Assembly (NCBI RefSeq): GCF_003986955.1
Contig: NZ_PIPN01000001.1
Location: forward strand, 620,001-684,000
Direction: 5' to 3'
DNA from: Aliidiomarina sedimenti
Lineage (GTDB): Bacteria; Pseudomonadota; Gammaproteobacteria; Enterobacterales; Alteromonadaceae
DNA length: 64,000 nucleotides
Shown piece by piece: positions 1 to 8,249 of this stretch. Each line of letters opens with the position of its first letter. Position 1 is the stretch's first letter. The translations under genes were made by a program, and so were the position numbers. The notes under the pieces were generated by a model that saw only the letters and a program-made list of their open reading frames with translations, did no database searches and was not told where the DNA came from.

Positions 1-321
1 TTGCTCGCAACTGAATTGAACAAACACCACAAACGGTGTCAGTAACCCCTGTTTAAGTTGCAACCGCTGCTGCGTATCAGAGACGTAGTAACCACGGCCC
101 TGCTCGCTGAGGCACAAAGTGTCGCCGTGCTGCGGCTGACTGCTTTGTCGCCAGCAACAAAATGCACTTACCAACAGCAAAGGCCAGCACCATAACCAGT
201 CCAGCCACCAGGTCTGCAGGCTTCGCCAGAAAACCCAGGCTGCTGTACACGCGGTCACGGCGGCACACGCCAGAATAAGTTGCCTGCGCATCACCGACGG
301 CTGAAGGCGCAGGCTCCACAT
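1..321 (-). CDS. ygfX: YgfX/CptA-type small membrane protein, 3' end cut by window edge
   Basis: This minus-strand frame stays open from an ATG at 321 to the window edge, giving 107 codons with no stop, so the gene is partial at its C-terminus. The start overlaps the sdhE stop in a TGATG arrangement, which implies translational coupling. The N-terminal part has two hydrophobic Trp-rich stretches (about residues 13-30 and 36-56) followed by a polar region, as in the YgfX family of about 130-140 aa. In enterobacteria YgfX is an inner-membrane protein encoded next to SdhE. The assignment rests on topology and position rather than strong sequence identity. A longer-looking 80-aa ORF at 77-319 in another frame is a shadow. 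Confidence 0.7.
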   Translation of the reverse strand, partial: MWSLRLQPSVMRRQLILACAAVTACTAAWVFWRSLQTWWLDWLWCWPLLLVSAFCCWRQSSQPQHGDTLCLSEQGRGYYVSDTQQRLQLKQGLLTPFVVFVQFSCEQ

Positions 322-593
322 CAGACTTTAACCCGACTTAGCATCAGCTTAACCATTGCATCCAGCTCCGCATCCTCACACACCTGGTGGCCCATGAACC
401 AGCCGAACAAATCCGGATCATCGCAGGTAATCAGGCGACGGAAGACGGCCTTCTGCTCATCCGACAGCTCGTCATACGCCTCTTCAACAAAGGGCAGAAA
501 AAGCACATCCAGCTCAAGCATGCCTCGACGGCAGGCCCAACGCAGGCGTTTTTTGTCAATCAACACATCGGCAGATTGTTTGATGTACTCCAT
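321..593 (-). CDS. sdhE: SdhE, FAD assembly factor for succinate dehydrogenase
   Basis: The product is 90 aa, the usual size for the SdhE/YgfY/CptB family. The RGxxE motif appears as RGMLE at residues 23-27; in this family it contacts the flavoprotein subunit during covalent FAD attachment to SdhA or FrdA. The preceding residues (KKRLRWACRRG) and the acidic helical remainder also fit. It acts in the cytoplasm. It overlaps ygfX by one base and is transcribed away from ygfZ, the same neighbourhood seen in E. coli and many other gammaproteobacteria. Confidence 0.95.
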   Translation of the reverse strand: MEYIKQSADVLIDKKRLRWACRRGMLELDVLFLPFVEEAYDELSDEQKAVFRRLITCDDPDLFGWFMGHQVCEDAELDAMVKLMLSRVKV

Positions 594-802
594 GGGTACT
601 CCTCATGTCACTCCAGGCTGATGCCTGGTTTGGACGCTATTTTGTGCCGCCATGATACCATGGGAAAAATTTCCCCTGCAGCTTGTAATTCAGATTTTTG
701 CCCCAAACTAGAGCTGTATACGCAATATCGCTGTGCTTCGGTGCGGGATATAACTTAATTCAGGCTGTTAGCTTAACGCTAACTCAAGGTAACTATAACG
801 CT

Positions 803-1693
803 ATGCAATCATACCTCGTTAGTCAGCTTGCTGTTGTTGTCGCCAGCGGCGCCGACGCCGAAAGTTTTCTTCAGGGCCAGTTAACTGCTGATGTGCAGAA
901 ATTGCCACCTGAACAGTGGAGCTATGCCGGCCATTGTGACGCCAAAGGTAAACTGCTGGCGGTGATGCGCTTGTGGCGCAGCGGCGGGGATTTCTACCTG
1001 CTGATGCCGCGGGCGAGTATTGAACATTCACTCGGCCAGCTGAAAAAATTCAGTGTCTTCAGCAAGGTCGAATTAGCTGAGCAAAGTGGTGAATTTGAGG
1101 TTGAACTAAGCCCCGTCAGTTCGCCGTTGTTTGCACTGGAGACAGCAGATGATGCTCACTTCAGTCTCGGCTTAGGCGATGCGCAGCTGCGTATCCGACC
1201 GGCTGGCATTGATACCGATGGCGACGATACCACAACTGATGAGCCAGAAATCGACGATGAAGCCTGGCTTCGTTATGAAATTGAACATGGCGTCGCCTGC
1301 CTGACGGACGCTACCGTACAGCAGTTTGTGCCACAAATGGTCGGGCTCGATCGACTTGCTGGCATTAACTATAAAAAAGGCTGTTATATCGGCCAGGAAA
1401 CCATCGCCCGCATGCATTACCTTGGGCAGAATAAACGAGCCGCCCGCTATCTGGTCGGCTCCGCAGATAAAATTCCCGCGGCAGGCGCCGACTTAGAACG
1501 TAGTCTCGGTGAAAGCTGGCGCCGTGCGGGTGCAGTTCTTAACGCAGTGCGTTATGATAGTGGCGAAGTTGCTGTATTAGCCGTTCTGCCGGCTGATCTG
1601 GAAAATGACGCAACCCTTCGCATCAAGGGCGATGAAGCGAGTCGACTGACCCCGCGCCCAAAATTCGACAACCAGGAAATTTCTAATGAGTGA
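803..1693 (+). CDS. ygfZ: YgfZ, tRNA-modifying folate-dependent Fe-S protein
   Basis: The signature KGCYIGQE lies at residues 192-199 and contains the conserved Cys required by the YgfZ/IBA57 family. These proteins bind tetrahydrofolate, resemble the GcvT fold and support a subset of Fe-S enzymes such as MiaB. The open frame extends upstream to 698, but the ATG at 803 gives the usual N-terminus and a typical length of 296 aa, and it follows a purine-rich AAGGTAAC. The 3' end overlaps the next gene by 8 bases, so the two are probably cotranscribed. Its presence near a SUF operon fits an Fe-S theme, although the two loci are 6 kb apart. Confidence 0.93.
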   Translation: MQSYLVSQLAVVVASGADAESFLQGQLTADVQKLPPEQWSYAGHCDAKGKLLAVMRLWRSGGDFYLLMPRASIEHSLGQLKKFSVFSKVELAEQSGEFEVELSPVSSPLFALETADDAHFSLGLGDAQLRIRPAGIDTDGDDTTTDEPEIDDEAWLRYEIEHGVACLTDATVQQFVPQMVGLDRLAGINYKKGCYIGQETIARMHYLGQNKRAARYLVGSADKIPAAGADLERSLGESWRRAGAVLNAVRYDSGEVAVLAVLPADLENDATLRIKGDEASRLTPRPKFDNQEISNE

Positions 1694-2171
1694 AGCAATA
1701 ACCGCAGATAAAGCCGTAACCATCCATTATGCTGTAAAAAACCCAGCAGGTGAGGTGTTAGACAAATCCAGCGAAGAACAGCCTTTGGCCTTTATTTTTG
1801 GCCGTGGCATGTTGATCCCAGGCCTGGAAAAAGCATTGGAAGGCAAGACCGCGGGCGACACTTTCTCAGCGGACGTAGCAGCAGAAGAAGCCTACGGTGA
1901 GCGTCACGACGGCCTAATCCAGGCTGTTCCTCGTCAAATGTTTGGCGAAAATGAAGTTGAGCCTGGCATGCAGTTCCGTGCCAGCACCGACCAGGGTGAG
2001 CAATCCGTGCTTGTCGTCGAAGTCAACGACGACACTGTCACTGTTGACGGTAACCACCCTCTGGCAGGCGTTAACCTGAGCTTCGACGTCGAAGTAGTAG
2101 ACGTTCGTGAAGCAACAGCTGAAGAACTTGACCATGGTCACGTTCACGGTAAAGGAGGCGTTGAGCACTAA
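1686..2171 (+). CDS. slyD: SlyD-type FKBP peptidyl-prolyl cis-trans isomerase
   Basis: The product is 161 aa. The FKBP core begins with VTIHYAVKN, and the loop FGRGMLIPGLEKALEG lies at about residues 38-53. An insert-in-flap domain with VPRQMF and the NHPLAG segment follows, which is the layout of SlyD and FkpB. The C-terminus is short and His-containing (DHGHVHG), a reduced form of the metal-binding tail of SlyD. It is cytoplasmic and acts as a prolyl isomerase and chaperone. It overlaps ygfZ by 8 bases and is closed by a strong terminator, so ygfZ-slyD form a two-gene unit. FkpB is an alternative name; the IF-domain length and His tail favour SlyD. Confidence 0.88.
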   Translation: MSEAITADKAVTIHYAVKNPAGEVLDKSSEEQPLAFIFGRGMLIPGLEKALEGKTAGDTFSADVAAEEAYGERHDGLIQAVPRQMFGENEVEPGMQFRASTDQGEQSVLVVEVNDDTVTVDGNHPLAGVNLSFDVEVVDVREATAEELDHGHVHGKGGVEH

Positions 2172-2189
2172 TCTGCTCCCCGCATCCGC

Positions 2190-2217
2190 AAAAAGGCACC
2201 GAAAGGTGCCTTTTTTG
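2190..2217 (+). terminator. Rho-independent terminator after slyD
   Basis: A GGCACC/GGTGCC stem with a GAAA loop is preceded by A5 and followed by T7. It lies 20 bases after the slyD stop. The flanking A and T tracts extend the pairing. Confidence 0.92.
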
Positions 2218-2347
2218 TTGCGCGTTCCGTCGCATTGCCCTTGAGCTTCCCTGCCCCGACAGCCACTATCAGTGTGAATCAACTACGTCCCGTGTACATC
2301 TGTGGAGAGTAAGTTGTTGTAAAAGCAAAAACCAATGAGGCAATGTC

Positions 2348-4777
2348 ATGAACTATAAAATACAGGGTTCAACCCTGAGTTGCTGTGTGCTGCTCGCCGC
2401 ATCCAGCAGTGTCAGCCTGGCCAGCCAGACTGACTCAGGCTATCAACAACCACCGCAGGAAGTCATCGATATAGTCGATGCAGCCCCTGCGCCGAATGCC
2501 AGTGTCGCACCCGGCGGCGAGTATATGCTAATCCAGCATCTTCCAGCCCTGCCCTCATTGACTGATTTAGCGACCCCCGAATATCGTCTGGCTGGGCGAC
2601 GTATTAACCCGGCGAACAACAGCATCAGTCAGGCCCGTTACGCCGAACGGCTGGAAATTCTGACTATTGATTCCGGCGAGCGAGTGGAGATCACAGGGCT
2701 ACCTGACGATGCCCGTGTTTTAGACAGCAGCTGGTCACCGAACGCTGAACACCTTGCCCTCTTGAATATGGCAGACGAGCAGGTTGAGCTTTACCACGTT
2801 GATGCCAGCAGCGGCGAAGCGTCACGTTGGAGCGATGTGCAGGTCAATGCAGTGTGGGGGGCTAATGTGCACTGGAACCGCAGCAGTGATGCCGTTTATA
2901 CCATGGCGGTAACCCCTGAACGCGGTGATGAACCAGCAGCCAGTCCAGTTCCCAGCGGGCCTGTGATCACCGAAAGTCGGGGCCGTACCGCGCCTGCCCG
3001 TACCTATCAGGACTTGCTCGCCAACAGCCACGACGAAGCACTGTTCGACCATTACTTTAGCAGTCGTATCGCCCGCATCAGTCTTGACGATGACGTGAAG
3101 TACCTGGGTGATGAAGCCATTTACAACGATCTCGCTTTGTCTCCGGACAGCAATTATCTCTTGGTTACCGAGCTACAGCGGCCTTATTCATACTCAGTTC
3201 CACATTTTCGTTTTGCCCGCCGCAGCGATGTCTGGAACCTGGATGGCGAGCGCATCTATCAGGTGGTTGATCAGGCATTAGCCGACAATCTGCCAATTTC
3301 ATTTGACGCAGTCGTGCCCGAACGTCGCAGTATCAGCTGGCGCAATGATGCACCAGCGACTCTGGTGTGGGCACAAGCTCTGGATAGCGGGAACCCAAAC
3401 GAAGAGACTGACTATCGGGACGCTGTCTATCAGCTCAGCGCACCTTTTGAGGATGACCCCGAGCAGCTTATTCAGTTGCGTAATCGCTTTGCCGGCATAC
3501 ACGCCGGTGATGATGAAAACGCGATTATCTCCGAGCGCTGGTGGGCCAGCCGTGAAGAGCGGGTCTGGCACCTCAGTCCAAACCATCCAGAGAATCCTAA
3601 AATGTTGTGGGAACGCTCCTGGCAGGACAGATACAGTGATCCGGGCGAACCAGTAATGCGCCGCAATGAGTTTGGTCGTTCGGTGTTACGAATTGAAGAT
3701 GGTCACCTGCTAATGATTGGTGACGGTGCTTCAGACCAAGGTGATCGGCCGTTTATCGACCGCTTCTCACTGCAGGACTCCAGCAGCGAGCGCTTATGGC
3801 GTTCAGAGGCGCCTTACTACGAAATGCCCCGTGCTCTGCTCGACGCCGCCAGCATGACTTTTCTGACCCAGCGTGAGGCCGTTGATCAGCCTGCTGACTT
3901 TTATAAGCGCAGCCTTACCAACGACAGCCTGGTCGCCCTGACCGAAACTGAGCATCCAATGCCACACACCCTGGGCATCAGTCGTGAACTGATTCACTAC
4001 GAACGTGAAGATGGCCTGGCAATGTCAGCGACCCTGTTTTTACCCGATGGCTATGACGCTGAGCGCGATGGGCCCCTGCCAACCATAATCTGGGCTTACC
4101 CGCGCGAATATCGCAGCAACGCCGATGCGGCTCAGGTCTCCGGCTCACCGTACGAGTTCAACCGAATCAGTTACTGGCGTCCGCAGTTCCTGGCAACCCA
4201 GGGCTATGCAGTGATGGACAATGCGACCATGCCAATTGTTGGTGAAGGCGACGCATTGCCAAACGACACCTTTATCGACCAGTTGATTATGAATTCGGAA
4301 GCAGCCATTCAGGCAGGTGTGGAACGCGGCGTTACTGATCCGGAACGGGTCGCCCTTGGGGGGCATTCCTACGGTGCCTTTATGACTGCCAATGTGCTGG
4401 CTCACTCTGATCTCTTTCAGGCTGGTATCGCTCGTAGTGGTGCCTATAACCGCACCCTGACACCTTTTGGTTTCCAGCGTGAAGAACGCACGGTATGGGA
4501 TGACCCGGCGCTGTATCAGACCATGTCGCCATTCTTTTCGGCCCATCAGATTAAGACTCCGCTGTTGTTAATCCACGGCCAGAATGACAACAACTCAGGA
4601 ACCTTTCCGATGCAGAGCGAGCGACTTTTTCAGGCGGTTAAAGGACTTGGCGGGACTACCCGACTGGTCATGCTACCCTTAGAGTCACATGGCTACCGTG
4701 CACGTGAGTCCGTGCTCCATATGCTTTGGGAAACCATTGAATGGTTAGATGAGTTCGTTAAACAGGCTGAGGACTAA
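2348..4777 (+). CDS. Exported S9 family serine peptidase (prolyl oligopeptidase-like)
   Basis: The product is 809 aa with a signal peptide-like start (hydrophobic CCVLLAASSSVSLAS). The middle of the protein has the degenerate beta-propeller character of S9 enzymes. The C-terminal alpha/beta-hydrolase domain carries the nucleophile elbow GGHSYGAF with Ser674, the acid in HGQND (Asp747) and the base in ESHGYR (His781), so a complete triad is visible. The sequence around the triad resembles the glutamyl-endopeptidase-like branch of S9. It probably hydrolyses peptides in the periplasm or outside the cell. GAGG precedes the ATG by about 8 bases. It is monocistronic, with terminators on both sides. 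Confidence 0.9.
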   Translation: MNYKIQGSTLSCCVLLAASSSVSLASQTDSGYQQPPQEVIDIVDAAPAPNASVAPGGEYMLIQHLPALPSLTDLATPEYRLAGRRINPANNSISQARYAERLEILTIDSGERVEITGLPDDARVLDSSWSPNAEHLALLNMADEQVELYHVDASSGEASRWSDVQVNAVWGANVHWNRSSDAVYTMAVTPERGDEPAASPVPSGPVITESRGRTAPARTYQDLLANSHDEALFDHYFSSRIARISLDDDVKYLGDEAIYNDLALSPDSNYLLVTELQRPYSYSVPHFRFARRSDVWNLDGERIYQVVDQALADNLPISFDAVVPERRSISWRNDAPATLVWAQALDSGNPNEETDYRDAVYQLSAPFEDDPEQLIQLRNRFAGIHAGDDENAIISERWWASREERVWHLSPNHPENPKMLWERSWQDRYSDPGEPVMRRNEFGRSVLRIEDGHLLMIGDGASDQGDRPFIDRFSLQDSSSERLWRSEAPYYEMPRALLDAASMTFLTQREAVDQPADFYKRSLTNDSLVALTETEHPMPHTLGISRELIHYEREDGLAMSATLFLPDGYDAERDGPLPTIIWAYPREYRSNADAAQVSGSPYEFNRISYWRPQFLATQGYAVMDNATMPIVGEGDALPNDTFIDQLIMNSEAAIQAGVERGVTDPERVALGGHSYGAFMTANVLAHSDLFQAGIARSGAYNRTLTPFGFQREERTVWDDPALYQTMSPFFSAHQIKTPLLLIHGQNDNNSGTFPMQSERLFQAVKGLGGTTRLVMLPLESHGYRARESVLHMLWETIEWLDEFVKQAED

Positions 4778-4829
4778 ACTCACCAATGGCTAATTCATAG
4801 CCAGCGAACCCAGCCAAAAAGCAAGCAAG

Positions 4830-4865
4830 AAGGCGTCTGCAGGTATCCAGGCGCCTTTTCTTTTT
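4830..4865 (+). terminator. Probable terminator after the S9 peptidase gene
   Basis: AAGGCG pairs with CGCCTT across a loop of about 16 bases and is followed by a T-rich tract (TTTTCTTTTTC). The stem is short but correctly placed, 53 bases after the stop. Confidence 0.6.
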
Positions 4866-4882
4866 CTTGAGAAAATGGCCAA

Positions 4883-4906
4883 CTAAGCCTAGGCTTAGGC
4901 GATAAT
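4883..4906 (+). promoter_or_regulatory. Palindromic operator-like site and -10-like box before the small membrane protein/pldA pair
   Basis: A perfect 16-bp palindrome (CTAAGCCTAGGCTTAG, 4883-4898) is followed two bases later by GATAAT (4901-4906), a good -10 match. The palindrome would then occupy the spacer between -35 and -10, a common position for a repressor site. No convincing -35 was seen. The next start codon is at 4929 and is preceded by GGAG. Confidence 0.4.
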
Positions 4907-4928
4907 AATTAGCCCAAACGGAGTTGAA

Positions 4929-5297
4929 ATGTCTGATCACGAGTATGTAAGTCAAGATGCTACCAGTTCAAACGAGCGTACCCCTACCCCACCCACTGAT
5001 TACCATGCGGCACAACCTGTCGAGCAAACAGACGCCGATAACAACCTCGGTATAGTGATTTCCATCTGGTGGTCGTTTACCTGGCGCTTTACCGTTATCA
5101 GCATAGTCATTGGTCTGGTTGCCGGCATTATATTAGGGATTGTTAGTGACAGCCCTGAAAGCGCACAAAATCTCGCTCTGATAAGCAATTTCGTGATCGC
5201 TATTCCAATTAGTATCTGGTCACTTGGGTCTGCCTTAAGCAAACACCACAGAGGCTTTAGCGTTATTTTCGTAAAAAAGGATAGTCACCATGATTAA
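4929..5297 (+). CDS. Small two-helix membrane protein of unknown function
   Basis: The product is 122 aa and not recognised as a named family. The first 40 residues are polar and probably cytoplasmic. Two hydrophobic segments follow, at about residues 45-73 (WWSFTWRFTVISIVIGLVAG) and 80-100 (LALISNFVIAIPISIWSLGS), with a short basic tail. GGAG precedes the ATG by about 7 bases. The last 8 bases overlap the start of pldA, so the two are translationally coupled. The pairing suggests an envelope-related role, but nothing in the sequence identifies one. Confidence 0.75.
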   Translation: MSDHEYVSQDATSSNERTPTPPTDYHAAQPVEQTDADNNLGIVISIWWSFTWRFTVISIVIGLVAGIILGIVSDSPESAQNLALISNFVIAIPISIWSLGSALSKHHRGFSVIFVKKDSHHD

Positions 5298-6216
5298 CCG
5301 CTTAACCCCAGTACAACTGGGCATGTTTACCTTGTTAATGGGGTTCAGCTTGTCAGCCAATGCAGCCGACTCGACCAGTCAGGACGAGGAAAATCGCCGC
5401 GGACAGCAAAATGGCGACGAAGAAAGCCGTGTTGATAAACGCGCTGAAGCAGAGCGGGACAGTGCAGACAATCCGTATGTATTAACCCCGCACCGACAAA
5501 ACTATGTGCTGCCAGCGAAGTACACCACCCGCACCAACCCGGATGCATTTGAAAATATTCCCAATGCCCGTGACATTGAAGACGTTGAACTGCAGCTGCA
5601 GTTCAGCTTTAAATACCCCATTGATACCAACTTATTTGGTACCAAGCACTCGCTCTGGGTCGCTTATACCCAGCAATCCTACTGGCAGGCCTACAATGGT
5701 TCTGCATCTCGGCCGTTTCGTGAATCCAATTATGAACCCGAAGTCTTTGTTGCCTTTGACCTTGGTGACTGGTCCTTCCTCGGTGTCGACCCGAAATTTC
5801 TTAATATCAGCCTCAACCACCAGTCAAACGGGCGCTCCGAGCCTGGCTCCCGCTCCTGGAACCGGGTGATTGCAGAACTCGTTTTCGAACGTGACAATCT
5901 TGTGTTTGCATTTCGTCCCTGGTGGCGTATTCCCGAGAGCAGCGAGGACGACAACCCTGATATTCATAAGTATTTAGGGTATGGTGACTTCAGCTTCGTT
6001 TACACCTGGGACGACCTCTCGGTTGACGTAACACTGCGTAACAACTTTCGCAGCGACGACAACCGTGGAGCATTGCGTGTCGGATTCAGCTTCCCGTTGT
6101 GGGAAAACTTCCAGGGCTACGTGCGTTATTTTAACGGCTATGGCGAGTCACTGATTGATTACGATTACCATACCCAAAGCATCGGCGTCGGTATTATCCT
6201 GACGAACTGGCTCTGA
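5290..6216 (+). CDS. pldA: Outer membrane phospholipase A (OMPLA)
   Basis: The product is 308 aa with a signal peptide (MFTLLMGFSLSANA). The catalytic signature HQSNG...SRSWNR is intact: His177, Ser179 and Asn191 have the same spacing as His142, Ser144 and Asn156 of E. coli OMPLA. Alternating hydrophobic beta-strand patterns and a C-terminal aromatic/hydrophobic strand fit a 12-strand barrel. The enzyme hydrolyses phospholipids in the outer leaflet of the outer membrane and is activated by calcium-dependent dimerisation. Translation is coupled to the small membrane protein upstream, an association not known from E. coli pldA. Confidence 0.95.
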   Translation: MINRLTPVQLGMFTLLMGFSLSANAADSTSQDEENRRGQQNGDEESRVDKRAEAERDSADNPYVLTPHRQNYVLPAKYTTRTNPDAFENIPNARDIEDVELQLQFSFKYPIDTNLFGTKHSLWVAYTQQSYWQAYNGSASRPFRESNYEPEVFVAFDLGDWSFLGVDPKFLNISLNHQSNGRSEPGSRSWNRVIAELVFERDNLVFAFRPWWRIPESSEDDNPDIHKYLGYGDFSFVYTWDDLSVDVTLRNNFRSDDNRGALRVGFSFPLWENFQGYVRYFNGYGESLIDYDYHTQSIGVGIILTNWL

Positions 6217-6342
6217 CATTCTGCCGCCGCTAGTTCAGCAAGTGATTGACAGATGCCGTTAACTTTATCATTGTGAAAGACCGGATGGCGCACGTGCTAA
6301 GTCACTCGCGCCGTTGCTTTCTTGCCACTCACGAGGTAGTTC

Positions 6343-7647
6343 ATGTTTAAATCTCTAACCAGCACACTGGCCCTGACTATAGGTCTTAGTGTCGGCTTAA
6401 GTGCCAGCTTGCCCGCATCCGCCAATGACGACAGCCATTCCATTTCAGCTCAGTTAGAACAACGCGTCATCGACTGGCGACGTGATCTTCACCAACACCC
6501 TGAACTAAGTAACCGGGAGTTTCGTACCTCTGCTCTGGTCGCTGAACATCTGCGCGAACTGGGCATGGAAGTTCAGACCGAAATTGCCCATACCGGTGTG
6601 GTTGGCTTCTTACGCGGTGGCAAACCAGGTCCGACTATCGCACTGCGTGCCGATATGGATGCCCTGCCGGTCACAGAACGCACTGACGTCCCCTTTGCGT
6701 CCACTGCTGTTGGCGAATACCGCGGCAATGAAGTGGGTGTGATGCATGCCTGTGGTCATGATTTACACGTCGCGATGCTAATGGGTGCGGCTGAGTACCT
6801 CGCTGGTATTCAGGAGAACCTTGAAGGCAATATCATGTTTATCTTCCAGCCTGCTGAAGAGGGCGCGCCGGGAGACGAAGAAGGTGGTGCCGAATTAATG
6901 CTGGAAGAAGGACTCTTCGCTGAACATACCCCGGATGCCGTGCTCGGTATCCACGTTTGGTCGGCCGGAAATACAGGGCAGATCGGGTATCGCCGTGGCC
7001 CCCTGATGGCATCCTCAGACCGCTTTGAGATCCGCGTTCAGGGCCAGCAGACTCACGGATCTCGGCCATGGGGTGGGGTTGACCCTATTGTCGCTGCGGG
7101 TCAGATCATTACCAACTCGCAAAGCATCGTAAGTCGTCAGATTGATATTACCAAAGCTCCAGCCGTGCTCAGCTTTGGTATCGTCGAAGGTGGTGTACGC
7201 AATAACATTATTCCGGATGAAGTCTATCTGGAAGGTACCATTCGTAACTTTGACATGGATAACCGCCAGCAGATCTTCGAAAAGCTGACTCACACCGCAG
7301 AGCACACTGCCCAATCCAGTGGTGCAACGGCTGAGGTCACCATTCATGAAGGGTACCCGGTGACCTCGAATGACGCTGCGTTAGTGGACCGCCTGATGCC
7401 TACGACCTTGCGTGTGGCAGGTGAAGACAATGTGCATGAGAACGCACTGGTGACCGGGGCCGAAGACTTTTCGTTTTTTGCCAACGAAGTACCAGGCATG
7501 TTTGTGTTCTTAGGTATTACTCCGCCGGATCAGGATGCCGCCAGCGCGCCAAGCAACCATTCGCCATATTTCTATGCAGACGAAGACGCACTCAAAGTCG
7601 GTGTTGAGCTATTTATTAACTGGGTGGTTGATTACCCCCAGCAATAG
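6343..7647 (+). CDS. Exported M20-family amidohydrolase/peptidase
   Basis: The product is 434 aa with a signal peptide ending near ASLPASA-ND. M20D features are clear: DLHQHPELS, the metal motif LRADMDALP, HACGHDLH (His135, Cys137, His139, Asp140), FQPAEEG with the catalytic Glu pair, and a C-terminal metal-binding His in NHSPYF. Cytoplasmic relatives hydrolyse N-acyl amino acids, hippurate or indole-acetyl conjugates; here the export signal points to periplasmic scavenging of acylated amino acids or peptides. The exact substrate cannot be read from sequence. No terminator suited to plus-strand transcription was found directly after it. Confidence 0.92.
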   Translation: MFKSLTSTLALTIGLSVGLSASLPASANDDSHSISAQLEQRVIDWRRDLHQHPELSNREFRTSALVAEHLRELGMEVQTEIAHTGVVGFLRGGKPGPTIALRADMDALPVTERTDVPFASTAVGEYRGNEVGVMHACGHDLHVAMLMGAAEYLAGIQENLEGNIMFIFQPAEEGAPGDEEGGAELMLEEGLFAEHTPDAVLGIHVWSAGNTGQIGYRRGPLMASSDRFEIRVQGQQTHGSRPWGGVDPIVAAGQIITNSQSIVSRQIDITKAPAVLSFGIVEGGVRNNIIPDEVYLEGTIRNFDMDNRQQIFEKLTHTAEHTAQSSGATAEVTIHEGYPVTSNDAALVDRLMPTTLRVAGEDNVHENALVTGAEDFSFFANEVPGMFVFLGITPPDQDAASAPSNHSPYFYADEDALKVGVELFINWVVDYPQQ

Positions 7648-7685
7648 TCAATGACTAGCGCAGGCTTACGGCTCAAGTCTGGCGC

Positions 7686-7719
7686 AAAAAAAAGCCCCCA
7701 GTGTAAATACGCTGGGGGC
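7686..7719 (-). terminator. Strong terminator for a minus-strand transcript with no identified gene
   Basis: GCCCCCAG (7694-7701) pairs perfectly with CTGGGGGC (7712-7719). On the minus strand the stem is followed by T8. The plus direction lacks a T tract, so the element serves leftward transcription. No convincing minus-strand gene lies between here and iscR. Confidence 0.75.
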
Positions 7720-7974
7720 AAATCCTAAATTCCAGGGAAGTGAGATTTAGGGATACACAGTTAAAAAGCTTGCGAGCCAAACTTCAATGTCAGACATGCT
7801 ACCTAGGTTAAATGTCACTTATCAGGCAGTATGATGACAATTTGATGAATCGCTATATATAGTATCGACATCCCCCTGCAAAGCTTGAATCGCCCTAGCA
7901 AAGGGCATGCTCGAATAAATAGTTCTCATCCGAACTTCCCTGTACCTCTCAAGCAAGTCACGTATAATAACCTC

Positions 7975-8149
7975 TGTGATTATCAGATAACTAATAAGCA
8001 ACAAGCTTGAATTACTATTAGTTATCCTTCCAGGCTCCTCAATATGATTGATTTGCTTGCAGCTAACACAAATTAGGCGAACGGCAGGTTATCAACTTGC
8101 CTTAAACATTGCCCTGGACCGCCCCAACCCGGTCCAGGGCTTTTTTTTT
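7975..8149 (+). ncRNA. Candidate small RNA upstream of iscR
   Basis: A perfect TATAAT at 7963-7968 has only a weak -35. Downstream lie three foldable elements: a 10-bp inverted repeat (ATAACTAATA at 7987-7996 with TATTAGTTAT at 8016-8025), a short hairpin at 8083-8101 (GGCAGGTT/AACTTGCC with a G-U pair), and a strong terminator at 8111-8149. No credible plus-strand ORF occupies the interval, so a transcript of about 175 nt would be non-coding. The rest of the gene-free stretch 7648-8249 holds the minus-strand terminator, a short inverted repeat CCTAAAT/ATTTAGG near 7724-7751 and the iscR promoter. The RNA is inferred only from promoter, structure and terminator. Confidence 0.35.
8111..8149 (+). 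terminator. Strong Rho-independent terminator without an upstream gene
   Basis: A perfect 10-bp GC-rich stem (GCCCTGGACC/GGTCCAGGGC) with a 10-base loop is followed by nine T residues. It lies 460 bases after the nearest plus-strand gene and just before the iscR promoter, which it would insulate. Confidence 0.9.
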
Positions 8150-8184
8150 GCCACAAAGTAAGTTGCCCCAAAGACAGCACCGCA

Positions 8185-8217
8185 ATACTTGAGTAAAACA
8201 CTCGGGTATGCCATAGT
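8185..8217 (+). promoter_or_regulatory. iscR promoter with IscR-type operator
   Basis: The 25-bp palindrome at 8185-8209 has half-sites ATACTTGAGT and ACTCGGGTAT separated by AAAAC. It matches the layout of type 1 IscR sites, with GAGT/ACTC replacing GACT/AGTC. It overlaps a -35 (TTGAGT, 8189-8194), and a -10 (CATAGT, 8212-8217) follows after 17 bases. A nearly identical palindrome sits on the sufB promoter. Negative autoregulation by [2Fe-2S]-IscR is the likely mode. Confidence 0.8.
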
Positions 8218-8249
8218 ATTGACCTGTTATTTGACGGTGAGTAAAGGCT

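Noticed and set aside
77-319. 80-aa minus-strand ORF opposite the window start
   Set aside because: A different minus-strand frame continues through the edge, starts at a TGATG overlap with sdhE and has YgfX-like topology; the 80-aa frame is its shadow.
7822-8004. 60-codon minus-strand frame (TTG start) or its inner 35-codon ATG frame
   Set aside because: A leftward terminator lies downstream, but ribosome sites are poor, composition is unconvincing and no family is recognised. Left as a remote possibility in the findings.
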